A DNA stretch of 64,000 nt, taken from positions 124,001 to 188,000 of the forward strand of contig JAPLNI010000053.1 in NCBI GenBank assembly GCA_026692865.1. Reading direction: 5' to 3'. Position 1 is the first letter of the stretch; each line of letters starts with the position of its first letter. Of the stretch, positions 18,627 to 27,900 are shown in pieces. This DNA is from Planctomycetota bacterium (GTDB lineage: Bacteria > Planctomycetota > Planctomycetia > Pirellulales > Pirellulaceae). The notes beneath the pieces were generated by a model, which was given only the letters and a program-made list of their open reading frames with translations, was not told the DNA's origin and did no database searches. The position numbers and the translations under genes are program-made.

Positions 18627-18772
18627 TTTCGCTTTTGAAAAACTGTTTTCGAGTGACATACGAAGTCTCGCAGGCGACTTGCGCCGGCCGTTTCGACTCC
18701 TAGAGGCAAAATCTACCTCCTAAGAATGAACGATCACGTTGGGATTAGCTATGAGAATTTGCGCAAGAGAGT

Positions 18773-18778
18773 TATAAT
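18773..18778 (+). promoter_or_regulatory. Candidate -10 box, possibly leaderless transcript of the XylR-type gene
   Basis: A perfect TATAAT ends 8 nt before ATG 18787, so transcription from it would start at or next to the start codon. No good -35 hexamer is seen at the expected distance. Confidence 0.3.
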
Positions 18779-18786
18779 ATTTTACC

Positions 18787-19950
18787 ATGAAGCAAAGAAA
18801 ATCAGTCGCCTTGTTAATTGAAACTTCAAACGCCTACGCGCGAGGCTTGCTTGAAGGGATCGTCGAATACCAAAAGCGTCACGACGCTTGGAGCATCGCC
18901 CTCCCCGAGCAGGAGCGCGGCGCCGAGCCTCCGAACTGGATCAAAAAATGGCGTGGTGATGGAATCATTGCACGGATTGAGAATGATGCAATTGCAATTG
19001 TATTGGCGAAGCTAAAGATCCCCGTTGTCGACCTAAGTTCGGCTAGAAGAATTGAATCGATTCCATGGGTCGAGACCGATGATGATGCGATCGCGAAACT
19101 AGCGTTGGAACATCTACGTGAGCGAGGCTATCGCCAGTTTGCGTTTTGCGGCTTGGAGGAATTCGCTTGGTCTCGTTTTCGTGAGAACCATTTTGTAGAT
19201 GCGTGTCATAATCAGGGTATGCCTTGCGATGTCTATCGAAGTCGCTCAAGCATCCAAGGAAGTCGATCGCTTGTGCCTGTGGAAAAAAGGCGGCTCGCAA
19301 AGTGGTTGGCAGGGCTTCCCAAGCCGATCGGGTTGTTCGCCGCCTATGACATTCAGGCACAGATTGTTCTGGACGTGTGTCGAAGCCATTCAATCAGCGT
19401 ACCCGAGCAAATCGCAGTCCTCGGGGTCGATAACGACCCGTTGCTATGCAATCTTTCAACACCTTCACTGTCGAGTGTTATTCCGAATGCTCTAGGAGCC
19501 GGAATGTTAGCTGCAGAGCTGTTAGAGCAGCTTATGTCAAATGATAAGAAAGTTAGCCCGGGGAAACTACTTGCACCGCTCGGGATTGCGCAACGCCAAT
19601 CAACAGACGTCACTGCCGTCGATGATCCGTTAATTGCACAAGCAATGCAATTTATTCGCGAGAATGCCTGTAACGGAATCAATGTGGAGGACGTTTTGAG
19701 AACGGTCCCGTTATCGAGAAGACTATTCGAAAGCCGTTTTCGCAAAGCCACCGGTAAAACGCCTCACGAGATGATTACCCAGAGGCGTCTGAGTCGCGTT
19801 GAGCTTCTCCTACGCGATACAGACCTATCGCAGGAGGAGATCGCTCGCCGCTGCGGATTTGAATACGCCGAATACATGAACACGCTGTTTCGAAAACAGC
19901 ATGGTGTATCGCCTGGAGTGTATCGAAAAAACTCTTACTTCAACGAATGA
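18787..19950 (+). CDS. XylR-type AraC family transcriptional regulator with LacI-like sugar-binding domain
   Basis: 387 residues. The N-terminal ~270 residues form a LacI/periplasmic-binding-protein-like effector domain starting VALLIETSNAYARGLLEGI, a phrase typical of XylR-like regulators, with EQIAVLGVDNDPLLCNLSTP near its end. The C-terminal ~105 residues are an AraC double helix-turn-helix: VPLSRRLFESRFRKATGKTP and EEIARRCGFEYAEYMNTLFRK. It should bind a sugar and control nearby promoters. Divergent orientation from the Gfo/Idh/MocA gene (spacer 18627-18786) makes that operon the obvious target. Its stop overlaps the convergent haem-protein gene by 16 bp. Confidence 0.88.
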   Translation: MKQRKSVALLIETSNAYARGLLEGIVEYQKRHDAWSIALPEQERGAEPPNWIKKWRGDGIIARIENDAIAIVLAKLKIPVVDLSSARRIESIPWVETDDDAIAKLALEHLRERGYRQFAFCGLEEFAWSRFRENHFVDACHNQGMPCDVYRSRSSIQGSRSLVPVEKRRLAKWLAGLPKPIGLFAAYDIQAQIVLDVCRSHSISVPEQIAVLGVDNDPLLCNLSTPSLSSVIPNALGAGMLAAELLEQLMSNDKKVSPGKLLAPLGIAQRQSTDVTAVDDPLIAQAMQFIRENACNGINVEDVLRTVPLSRRLFESRFRKATGKTPHEMITQRRLSRVELLLRDTDLSQEEIARRCGFEYAEYMNTLFRKQHGVSPGVYRKNSYFNE

Positions 19951-22900
19951 AGAAACGCTAAGACGTCCAAAAACTCTGAAGGAGCAATCGTTCCCGCGAG
20001 TCCTTCTGGCATACTGCTTTGACGTTGCTTCTTGCGTTCCTCGATGCTTTCCTTGAGGACGGTTTTCTTTTCCTTGCCATCGAAGATAACTACTTTCTCA
20101 TCGTCTTCGCTAACAAGCAGTCCTGAAATCACCGTTCCTTCATCTGTCAAAATCATCGTCGACTCGTACTTCGCATCGATTTCCGCATTGGGATCGATTA
20201 CCGATTCAACTAGCTTGTACATGCTCAGACGCGTCCCAACCTTTTCCATGTCTGGTCCAAAGGCAGCTCCTTCGCCATAAACACGATGGCATGCGGTACA
20301 AGTACGTCGGAAGACAAATTTGCCGTTCTCGATGTTTCCACCTTTAATGTCGGCGATGGCTTGCATTGCTTTATTGCGAGCTTCTTCTGGTTGTTGATCT
20401 TTGCCAAGGAGAATCTGCAAATACGGAACAGCTTCCGCACCTTTCTTATCGAGTGCAATGACGCGATCGAGCAGTTCTTTTCCAGCCTTGTTCGAAGCCA
20501 TCTCACCTTTGAGATGCTCGCCACGCCACGATTGGATGTTGGCTCCTAAAGCGGCGCTCACTGTGTACTCGACAAAGTAATCATCTTCTTGACCGTTGAG
20601 TGCTGCTAGCACCGATTTAGTAGAGCTATCGTTGGAAAAGAAACTCAGTCCTCGAACAGCTTCCACTCGAACTCGCGGATGCACGTCAGAGGTCAAGGTC
20701 TCAAGGAGTTCTTGTACACCGGACAAATAAGCTCTTTCGTCGCTCAAAGTTCTTGCTGCGGCTGCGCGTGAATCGGCAGACTTGCTAGCGAGTGCTTGCT
20801 TGATCAAATCAAGATCAACAGCGTGGAAATGCTGTTGCAGCCAAAGCACTTCATTTCGAAATCTTTCAAACTCAACACCGGCTGTATCTTGATTATTCAA
20901 CCAAGCTTTGGCCGCTGATAAAACTTCTGCTTGCGGGCGACTTTGAAGTTCTCTTCGTGCTCGAATACGAGTTCGTAGTTCGTACTCTTTAAGCTGCTCA
21001 AGTAGCTCGGGGGTAGATTTTCCGAACTGGGTAACCGGAGCAAGCAATGGTTTTTCCTTGTAGAACATTCGGTACACGCGGCCGTGGATATGATCACGAT
21101 TCGGATCGCGTTGACTGTACTGCATGTGACCAATCAATGGATTAGCCCAATCACCAAACCAAAGTGCGCCATCTGGTCCAATCAGGGGGTCGACCGGACG
21201 AAAGTGCTTGTCGGTCGATTTCAGGAAATCGAAAGCTGTCTTGGGGTCTTTGTCGTCGTGCCGGATTCTAGTGCCTCGATAACCGCCTCCTTCGTCGGAG
21301 AACTTCCAACGAGGCAATCCGTTTGTGTTGATCACGCACGCATAAATAAACTGGCCTTGGACATCATCTGGGAACTGACGGGAAAACAAAAACTCGCTTC
21401 CAACAACCGGTCGCATGCTCTCCGTATTAAAGACCGGATTGAGACCCTTTCGGCCCTGATACTGTGCTCCAGAGAGTGGCGTGTCCCAGTGCTGGTTTGC
21501 TCCGGTGCCGTCGCCGCAGAAGCCTTGTCCCCACTCGTTGAAAAGATAGCACCAAGGGTTTCCGTAACCGGGTGTGTTATAGTGGCTGATCTTCCACGTC
21601 TTCGGGTCTAGAACATAACATCCAGATGAACCAAAGTTGCGGAATGGTCCCCACGGAGTCTCAACTGCCGTACTCATGGAAACTCCTTCCAGCATGTGCA
21701 GTAGACCTGCATGATTGGATTCGAAAGCCCCAATCGTATGGTGTGTGTCTTCAGTTGCAAATCCATCTAATACGTGAACAACTTCATCGGCCTTGTCGTC
21801 GCCGTCGTTGTCTTTCAGCCAGATCAATCGCGGTTGATCGACTACCAAGACGCCACCGTTGAAAAACTCGAAGCCAGTTGGGCAGTGGAGTTTGTCATAG
21901 AAGACTGTGCTCTTGTCTGCTGTCCCATCATTGTCGGTGTCTTCCAAAATTACTAACTTGTCGTTGGGCTTTGCATCACCCGGTTTCCATTGGGGGTAGC
22001 TAGGCATGGTGGACAACCAGAGTCGTCCTTTGGCATCGAAAGTGAGTTGGACTGGCTTGGCAATTTCAGGGAACTTGGTTTCATCTGCGAATAGCTTCAT
22101 CTCGAAGCCCTCTGGTATGGTGCAAGTTTTGATTAGTTTTTCAGGCGGCAGAATGACTGGTCCGCCCTCTTGATTTTCGCTGTACTTTTGGCGTGACTCA
22201 CCGAAGCGTGTTGGTGGTGTAATGAGTTCACCCGTCGCGGAATCATCAGGTTTATCTGCGACGGGCTTGCCTGAAGCGAGATCCCATACGTATCGATCGC
22301 GAACAGCAACCATCTTACGGATCTTGACGTACTCGCGTGGGAAAGTCTCTGTATCCCAAGTTCTTCGTCCGCCATAAACGTACCAGCCGTTCAGCATTCG
22401 ATAATCTTGCAGATGGACCCAAGATTTGTCGACAACGGCGTTGCGGAGTTTCTCATAGACGTCTTCAGATGCGTAAACCGATGGATTGCCAAACAGAGCT
22501 TTCTCTAGAATCTCAGCTACTGCTTTGTCACCCGCTTGATTTAAGTGACATCCGTTGATCGTGAACTGGGCACCCTCTTTCTCTGCAAACTTTTGTGCGG
22601 TTGGTTGCATCAAGTCGATGAACGCAAGTCCCTTATCACTTGCAAGTTGTTTTGTGGCATCTGCATACAGTTTCAGGTTCTTGTTTTCTTCGACTCCTTG
22701 GGGAGCCAATGGGTCGCCAGTAGATTCAAACGCGATAGGTGATACGAGGACAAAACGCGGCGGTGCACCAGCGTCGTCTCTTGGATACTTTTGGGCCATT
22801 TCTTCGAGGTACTTCGCGTAATCCGCTTTGAACTTTTCGACTCCCGGTTGGCCGGCAAAGGACTCGTTGAATCCAAAGAAACAGAAATAAGTGTCGGCAC

Positions 22901-23288
22901 CAAAAGCAGCCGTGGGATCGTCTAGCTTGGTGTAGTCGCTTGCTCGTTGTCGAACACCCACTTCATCTGCCGGTCTCGCAAAGTTTCGAATTACTAATTC
23001 GTCCTTCGGAAAGCGTAACAGCAGATGCGTTTCGAAGTTTCCGAAAAGATTCATTCGCTCCGCGGTCGAATTCCCGACAAAGGCAATTCGTTCATGAGGA
23101 ATAAACGAGAGCGGTAACTTGCTTGGCCCCAGGGCAGGGCGGGGCGGTCTGGGCGGGAGCTTTAACATTTCCAACGCTTCTTTTGCTGCGTCGTCGGCAC
23201 GGATTCCAGTTTCTGTCACCGAGAGTATAAGCGTCGAAACAAATCCGAAGCAAATCGCACGAAAATAATTATTACTGACGAACTTCAT
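19935..23288 (-). CDS. Giant secreted PVC-type haem-binding protein: SGNH-like head, dehydrogenase-like propeller, HEAT repeats, cytochrome c domain
   Basis: About 1117 residues from ATG 23288, chosen because GAGG lies 5 nt upstream and the N-terminus is then a good signal peptide; a longer frame adds 27 unlikely residues. Domains: SGNH/GDSL-like (about 40-275: IAFVGNSTAERM, NGCHLNQAG), PVC-type dehydrogenase propeller (about 365-800: FDAKGRLWLSTMPSYPQWKP, LEDTDNDGTADKSTVFYDKL) and HEAT-like repeats (about 820-985). A cytochrome c with CTACH (about 997-1001) follows, then the family's C-terminal half (SSMPEGLAGTI). Both classical SGNH acids look changed (GNS for GDS, NGCH for DxxH), so the head may not be a normal esterase. 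Periplasmic; likely works with the neighbouring sugar genes. Confidence 0.83.
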   Translation of the reverse strand: MKFVSNNYFRAICFGFVSTLILSVTETGIRADDAAKEALEMLKLPPRPPRPALGPSKLPLSFIPHERIAFVGNSTAERMNLFGNFETHLLLRFPKDELVIRNFARPADEVGVRQRASDYTKLDDPTAAFGADTYFCFFGFNESFAGQPGVEKFKADYAKYLEEMAQKYPRDDAGAPPRFVLVSPIAFESTGDPLAPQGVEENKNLKLYADATKQLASDKGLAFIDLMQPTAQKFAEKEGAQFTINGCHLNQAGDKAVAEILEKALFGNPSVYASEDVYEKLRNAVVDKSWVHLQDYRMLNGWYVYGGRRTWDTETFPREYVKIRKMVAVRDRYVWDLASGKPVADKPDDSATGELITPPTRFGESRQKYSENQEGGPVILPPEKLIKTCTIPEGFEMKLFADETKFPEIAKPVQLTFDAKGRLWLSTMPSYPQWKPGDAKPNDKLVILEDTDNDGTADKSTVFYDKLHCPTGFEFFNGGVLVVDQPRLIWLKDNDGDDKADEVVHVLDGFATEDTHHTIGAFESNHAGLLHMLEGVSMSTAVETPWGPFRNFGSSGCYVLDPKTWKISHYNTPGYGNPWCYLFNEWGQGFCGDGTGANQHWDTPLSGAQYQGRKGLNPVFNTESMRPVVGSEFLFSRQFPDDVQGQFIYACVINTNGLPRWKFSDEGGGYRGTRIRHDDKDPKTAFDFLKSTDKHFRPVDPLIGPDGALWFGDWANPLIGHMQYSQRDPNRDHIHGRVYRMFYKEKPLLAPVTQFGKSTPELLEQLKEYELRTRIRARRELQSRPQAEVLSAAKAWLNNQDTAGVEFERFRNEVLWLQQHFHAVDLDLIKQALASKSADSRAAAARTLSDERAYLSGVQELLETLTSDVHPRVRVEAVRGLSFFSNDSSTKSVLAALNGQEDDYFVEYTVSAALGANIQSWRGEHLKGEMASNKAGKELLDRVIALDKKGAEAVPYLQILLGKDQQPEEARNKAMQAIADIKGGNIENGKFVFRRTCTACHRVYGEGAAFGPDMEKVGTRLSMYKLVESVIDPNAEIDAKYESTMILTDEGTVISGLLVSEDDEKVVIFDGKEKKTVLKESIEERKKQRQSSMPEGLAGTIAPSEFLDVLAFLHSLK

Positions 23289-23443
23289 CGTATCCTCAAG
23301 TATACATTGACTGCTCAATAGGCCCTGAAAGCGCCATAAACCGCAACTGGGGAGATAACCGCTTGTCAATCTTAATCCTAAACAGAATTCATTGAAGCCC
23401 TTAAATCTGCCGAGCCCTCGAAAGCCAAGGATTCAAGAATTCC

Positions 23444-24097
23444 TCAACTAGGCTTTCCGATGTCTAGGTCCGCAAAGAAATCCCCCACTCTAGCTATAAA
23501 GCCAGGAACCGCCTCGCCACCATCGATCACCTCTTCTTCCCCCAAAACTCGTACGTCGCTTGGAGACGTAAAGACGGCGACGAATCGATTCCCGCAATCA
23601 ACCATCCAAACAACTTGGACACCTGCATGAAAATACTCGAGTCGCTTGCGAGCCATTTCGGCTTTGGTGTTGCCAGGGCTAAGCACTTCGACAACGAGAT
23701 TGGGAGTGATTTGGGGGTAAACTTGCGTCGGAAAAACTCCGCCCGGCAATCGATCGCGGGCTACAAATGCGACATTCGGCCCACGAGTCGACGACTGTAG
23801 CTTAAAAAATCCATCCGCTCCGGAGACCAATCCCAGACGGTACTGAGAGACAAACTGCTTCAGTAGGAAAAGCACCGTAGCAGCAACGACTGACGCCTCG
23901 TAACTCATCGCTTTCTTCACCAAAGTTCCATCTATTAGCTCATAAAGGCTGGGATTTGACGATTCGTTGACCGAAATCAAGTCTGCGAGAGTCGCTTGAC
24001 CAGGTGGCGGATTTAGCAAGACTCGGCTCGCGTCAATTCCACCTAAGTACGTTAAGTGATCCTGCATCGTAGTAGCTAGTGCGGCGTTAGTGCGCAT
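23444..24097 (-). CDS. Uma2 family (DUF820) restriction-endonuclease-fold protein, possibly inactive
   Basis: 217 residues from ATG 24097, which is preceded by a strong AAGGAG 9 nt upstream; the longer frame is rejected on that ground. The Uma2 core is visible from about residue 80: GRL/GLVSGADGFF, then RGPNVAFVARDRLPGG, TPNLVVEVLSPGNTKAEMARKRLEYFHAG and VVWMVD. The PD-(D/E)xK fold normally has Asp in the PDVAFV motif; here it is Asn (GPNVAFV), removing an expected metal ligand, while Glu in VVEVLSP remains. Family function is poorly known (putative nuclease, many paralogues in planctomycetes and cyanobacteria). It is divergent from fliW, with no toxin-antitoxin partner visible. Confidence 0.8.
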   Translation of the reverse strand: MRTNAALATTMQDHLTYLGGIDASRVLLNPPPGQATLADLISVNESSNPSLYELIDGTLVKKAMSYEASVVAATVLFLLKQFVSQYRLGLVSGADGFFKLQSSTRGPNVAFVARDRLPGGVFPTQVYPQITPNLVVEVLSPGNTKAEMARKRLEYFHAGVQVVWMVDCGNRFVAVFTSPSDVRVLGEEEVIDGGEAVPGFIARVGDFFADLDIGKPS

Positions 24098-24399
24098 TGA
24101 TTGAAACTCCTTGCTCGGAAAATCTCTGACAGAGTAAGCATATCTCAAATCTCAGCGTTTTGCGACATTCGCCCACGATGGTGCTCATCTTCGGAGTCAT
24201 TATCTAGATTTCCACCAGCTCGTAGAACACATCGCCGATTCAAGGAGCTCCAGCGGAATATCGAAATTAAACTAGATCGATTTTAACGTTTGGGAGGTTG
24301 CTTGGCCGATAAACCTAGAACGTGTAGGTCTTGTCAGCAGAGGATGCTGCGCGACGAATAGCCTTAAGCTCGCAGGGAATGCTTCCAAGGGAAACGAAG

Positions 24400-24855
24400 A
24401 TGCAAATCGAAACAACTCGTTTTGGCCAGCTACAAATCGATCACTCGGATATTCTTTTGATGCCGCATGGATTGATTGGTTTCGAGTCGTCGCGGCATTG
24501 GCTTTTGCTATCCAATCCCGCTGGCGAAGACGTTGCTTGGCTGCAAGCAGTCGCTCAAGCATCGGTGGCTGTTCCCGTGGTAAGCCCACGTCGATACGCC
24601 CCAGATTACCGAGTTCAAATTCCTCAGCGAGAGTTGAGCTTATTGCATCTTCGAAACGAAGATCAAATGTTTGTGTTGACAGTCGTCAGCAAAAACGGAC
24701 AGACCCTCACGACGAACCTCAAAAGCCCAATCTTGCTCAATGCCACTCGGCAACTCGCAGTGCAAGTCATCTGCTCCGACGACCGCCCAATGTCACTACC
24801 TATCGGGCTAACCTCAACAGCCGCCACAGTAGTGAAGACTCGTCAAGCAGCTTAA
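24400..24855 (+). CDS. fliW: Flagellar assembly factor FliW
   Basis: 151 residues from ATG 24400 (AAGGGA at 24388-24393, 6 nt upstream). Family pattern is clear: FGQLQIDHSDILLMPHGLIGFE at the N-terminus, LQAVAQASVAVPVVSPRRY, then LTTNLKSPILLNATRQLAVQV near the C-terminus. FliW binds flagellin and sequesters the RNA-binding regulator CsrA, coupling flagellin translation to export. In most genomes, including many planctomycetes, csrA sits directly downstream. Here no csrA follows: the next gene is convergent and ends 54 nt away. Motility is therefore likely, but partner genes lie elsewhere. Confidence 0.88.
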   Translation: MQIETTRFGQLQIDHSDILLMPHGLIGFESSRHWLLLSNPAGEDVAWLQAVAQASVAVPVVSPRRYAPDYRVQIPQRELSLLHLRNEDQMFVLTVVSKNGQTLTTNLKSPILLNATRQLAVQVICSDDRPMSLPIGLTSTAATVVKTRQAA

Positions 24856-24908
24856 GATTGCATTGGGGTCTTGTCCAATTTAGCACGAGAATAACTTGTG
24901 TTGCCTAA

Positions 24909-27900
24909 CTATGGTGCTGGTACGGGAACTTGTGCTTCGCAAATGGCGGCACCTTTTTCGGGGTGCAGTACGAGGATGGAAAACTTTTCTGCAGTGTCGG
25001 CGTCGATGGTGCTGACCGAGGCATAGTCGAATTTTCCACGTAGGTCGGTGTACCCATCTTTGTAGAACCGAATCGAACCGTCATGGTGTTTTGCGTAAAC
25101 CTTGACGTAGGTCGACTCCAAAGGCTGACGATCTTTTTGCGATGTTACTTGTAATTGGCCCATGGTTGTCGAAAGAGTGACGACCAAAGCGTTATTGTAG
25201 ACGACTGTGCTGCGAACTAATCCGCCCCCAACGACTTCGATTACCAAGTTACGATTCTTCAAGTCATCCGGGATTGCTAGTGCGAATACTTCATCGCCAG
25301 AACCTAGCTTTAGCTTCTCGCTTCGATTCGGGGCGATCACATTCAACCGGCTATCGTTATTCTGAACAAATGGCTTCCTTGTAAAGAGTAACTCGATATC
25401 CATGAGGTAGTAATGAACATCGACCTCATTCACGTTTCGGTGCTGAAGCTTGTACTGGCCCGCTTCTTCCAAAATCTCAAGCGACGGGAGTTTTGCGGCG
25501 GCTTGCAATTGTTCATTGTTGCGTTGACCTGATAGAAGACGTTGTTGGCTCTCTTTCTTCCAATCCTCGTTGGAAACGGTTTCACTTCGCTCACCAATTT
25601 GAATTGCGTTGCGTTCTTGAATCTGATCGCGAACTTGAGTGAACCAATCTCGCCATTTTAATTGAGGATGATCGATGTACTTATTCGCCATCATGAGTGC
25701 TGAGTCGAAGTCGCCGCGATAGAAATTTAGATAAGCAGCGAAGTAATCATATTGGATACCGAGTGATGTCTGTTCTCGCGTTATCGTATCGAATCTTACG
25801 ATCGCCTCCTCGATTCGATTTTGTAGTAGCAGGTAATAAACTAAGCCAAGCGACTGATCCGCCGAAATTGACTTTTGATACGCGAGCAGATTCATAAACG
25901 AATCATAATGTGATGCGAGTTCATCATTCAGAATCACTCGCTTGCTTCCTAGTTGATGCATTCGAGCAACCACCAACGGGCGAAAGTCATAGTGCTCGAA
26001 CTGGAGACTCTCGATCGGTTGCGATACAAACAATGGCGAATCCAAAAACGGGCCGACGATCTGGAAAACTTGTGGCATGGATTCGATCAGTTCACGCAAT
26101 CGTGGCCGATCATTATGAACAACGGAATAACTCCAAAGAGTCGTATCGAAACAACCTAGCGAATCGAGTTTCGTCAACGTAGCTTCAAAAAAAGACTTCG
26201 ATTTCATTCGCCATGCTATCGCCGATAAGTCAATCTGTTTTAGATTTGCTATTTCAAGAAACTCCATGACTTGCTCCTCAGTTCCCCATGCAGCGACATA
26301 GCTCCAAGTCGTTTGGTCGATCTCATCGGGGACCGCAAGTACGTTCCAAGACTTCGAAACGCTGGCAGCGAGGAAGCCTTCGGTGTTGGAAACTTGAGCT
26401 CCATAATGCTGGAACGCACCTGGCTGTGGAAAGTAGAATTCATAAGCGATTTGTTGACTCGAGTAGGGTGCAATATCAATGGGCGTGCTACGAACCGGCT
26501 TGCCATTGGATAGTGCGATCGCGCCTTGAGGGACTTGCGTCAAAACTTGAACCCTTTGCAGCGTTGCGGTTGGATTCGTAACTACTACGCTCGCTCGATA
26601 AGCGACGTTGACGAGGAGCGACTTCGAGACGATCGGTCTCGGAAGACCGGAATCCGACGGTTGAACTAGGTAAAGATCTTGACCGATCAGTAATGGAACT
26701 GAGTCCTTGGCGGGCTCAATTGGCTCGATCTTTTGTATATAAGCCAACGCTTCGGTCGGCTGCTTTACAAGAATGCGACCGTCTTCAACCGAGAGCTCGC
26801 AACTCTTTCCATCGAGCGGCAACTGCAACACGGCCAGCGCCATCAAGGCGTCGGTGGTTGAATAAGCAGCGTCGGTGAGATTCGTCGAAAGAAATGGCGT
26901 CCCGTCTTTCGAGTGTTTCAGATAGTCGATCCAATAAGCGTTCGGAATGATCAGCGAACCCCTCTGATTTTCAAGAGCGATTCGAAAGAACTGGCACTCG
27001 GCCCACTTGCGTGTCTTTTCAAGCGATTGATAGAAAGGAATCGATTCCGCTTCTGCTAACTCTCGTCTTGAAAAAAGTTGCGTAATATTCCCATCGGAAA
27101 GACTGGATGACTTCTCCGGATAGTTTGCTTTATCTTGCTTTTTCGAACGTTCAGCATCCTTTCGATCTCGCAGCTTCAGATTCGAACTTCGTCCAAGACG
27201 ATCCATCGAAAGCGAACGATTCGATATTGCGGGATCCCTCAAAGAATTGGAATCAATGTCCAACGTCGAGGCAGCTTCTGCACCACTTGAAGGGGCGGCG
27301 GGCAAAGCGAATCCGAAGGATTCTCCGTTCTGAATTCCCCAACCGACGGAGCCTCTATCGTGATCTCCGAGTAGCCCGCCAAGCAGAGCTGTTTCAAACC
27401 TTGCGTATCGACTGCGTGGGTCTTGTTGCTCGTCGGTTACACGCAGTGAATCGGAAAGCCAACGCTGATTCGAACCAAACTGAGAAACGAGATTTCGCCC
27501 CAGCAGTGCTCGCTCGGCAGCGTTGAGTAACGCAAGCCTCGAAGGAGTCGTATAAGGGAGCAAATCTCGATTGAGTAGTACATCATCGACCAGTTGCTTC
27601 GCGTACTTAACAGTCAGCGTCGGCTTCACAAATCGATTGAAGTAATCCGCGTCATGAACTGAAAGAAACAAATGCATTTCGTGTGAAGCAAGTAAACCAT
27701 ATTGGACATGCTTTTCCATTTCATTCAGTTTCGACCAATTCGTTAGTGGTCGAAATTTTTCGAGTTCAGCATCCCCCTTTAGGAGCGTGCTCATCAGACC
27801 GTAGGCATCTGCCCAATTCGTGAATAGCTTGACGCGGCTTGAGGTTGCTTCACCGAGATCAACGGAAGGATCACCAGTTCGAAGAATCCTAACGACTTGG

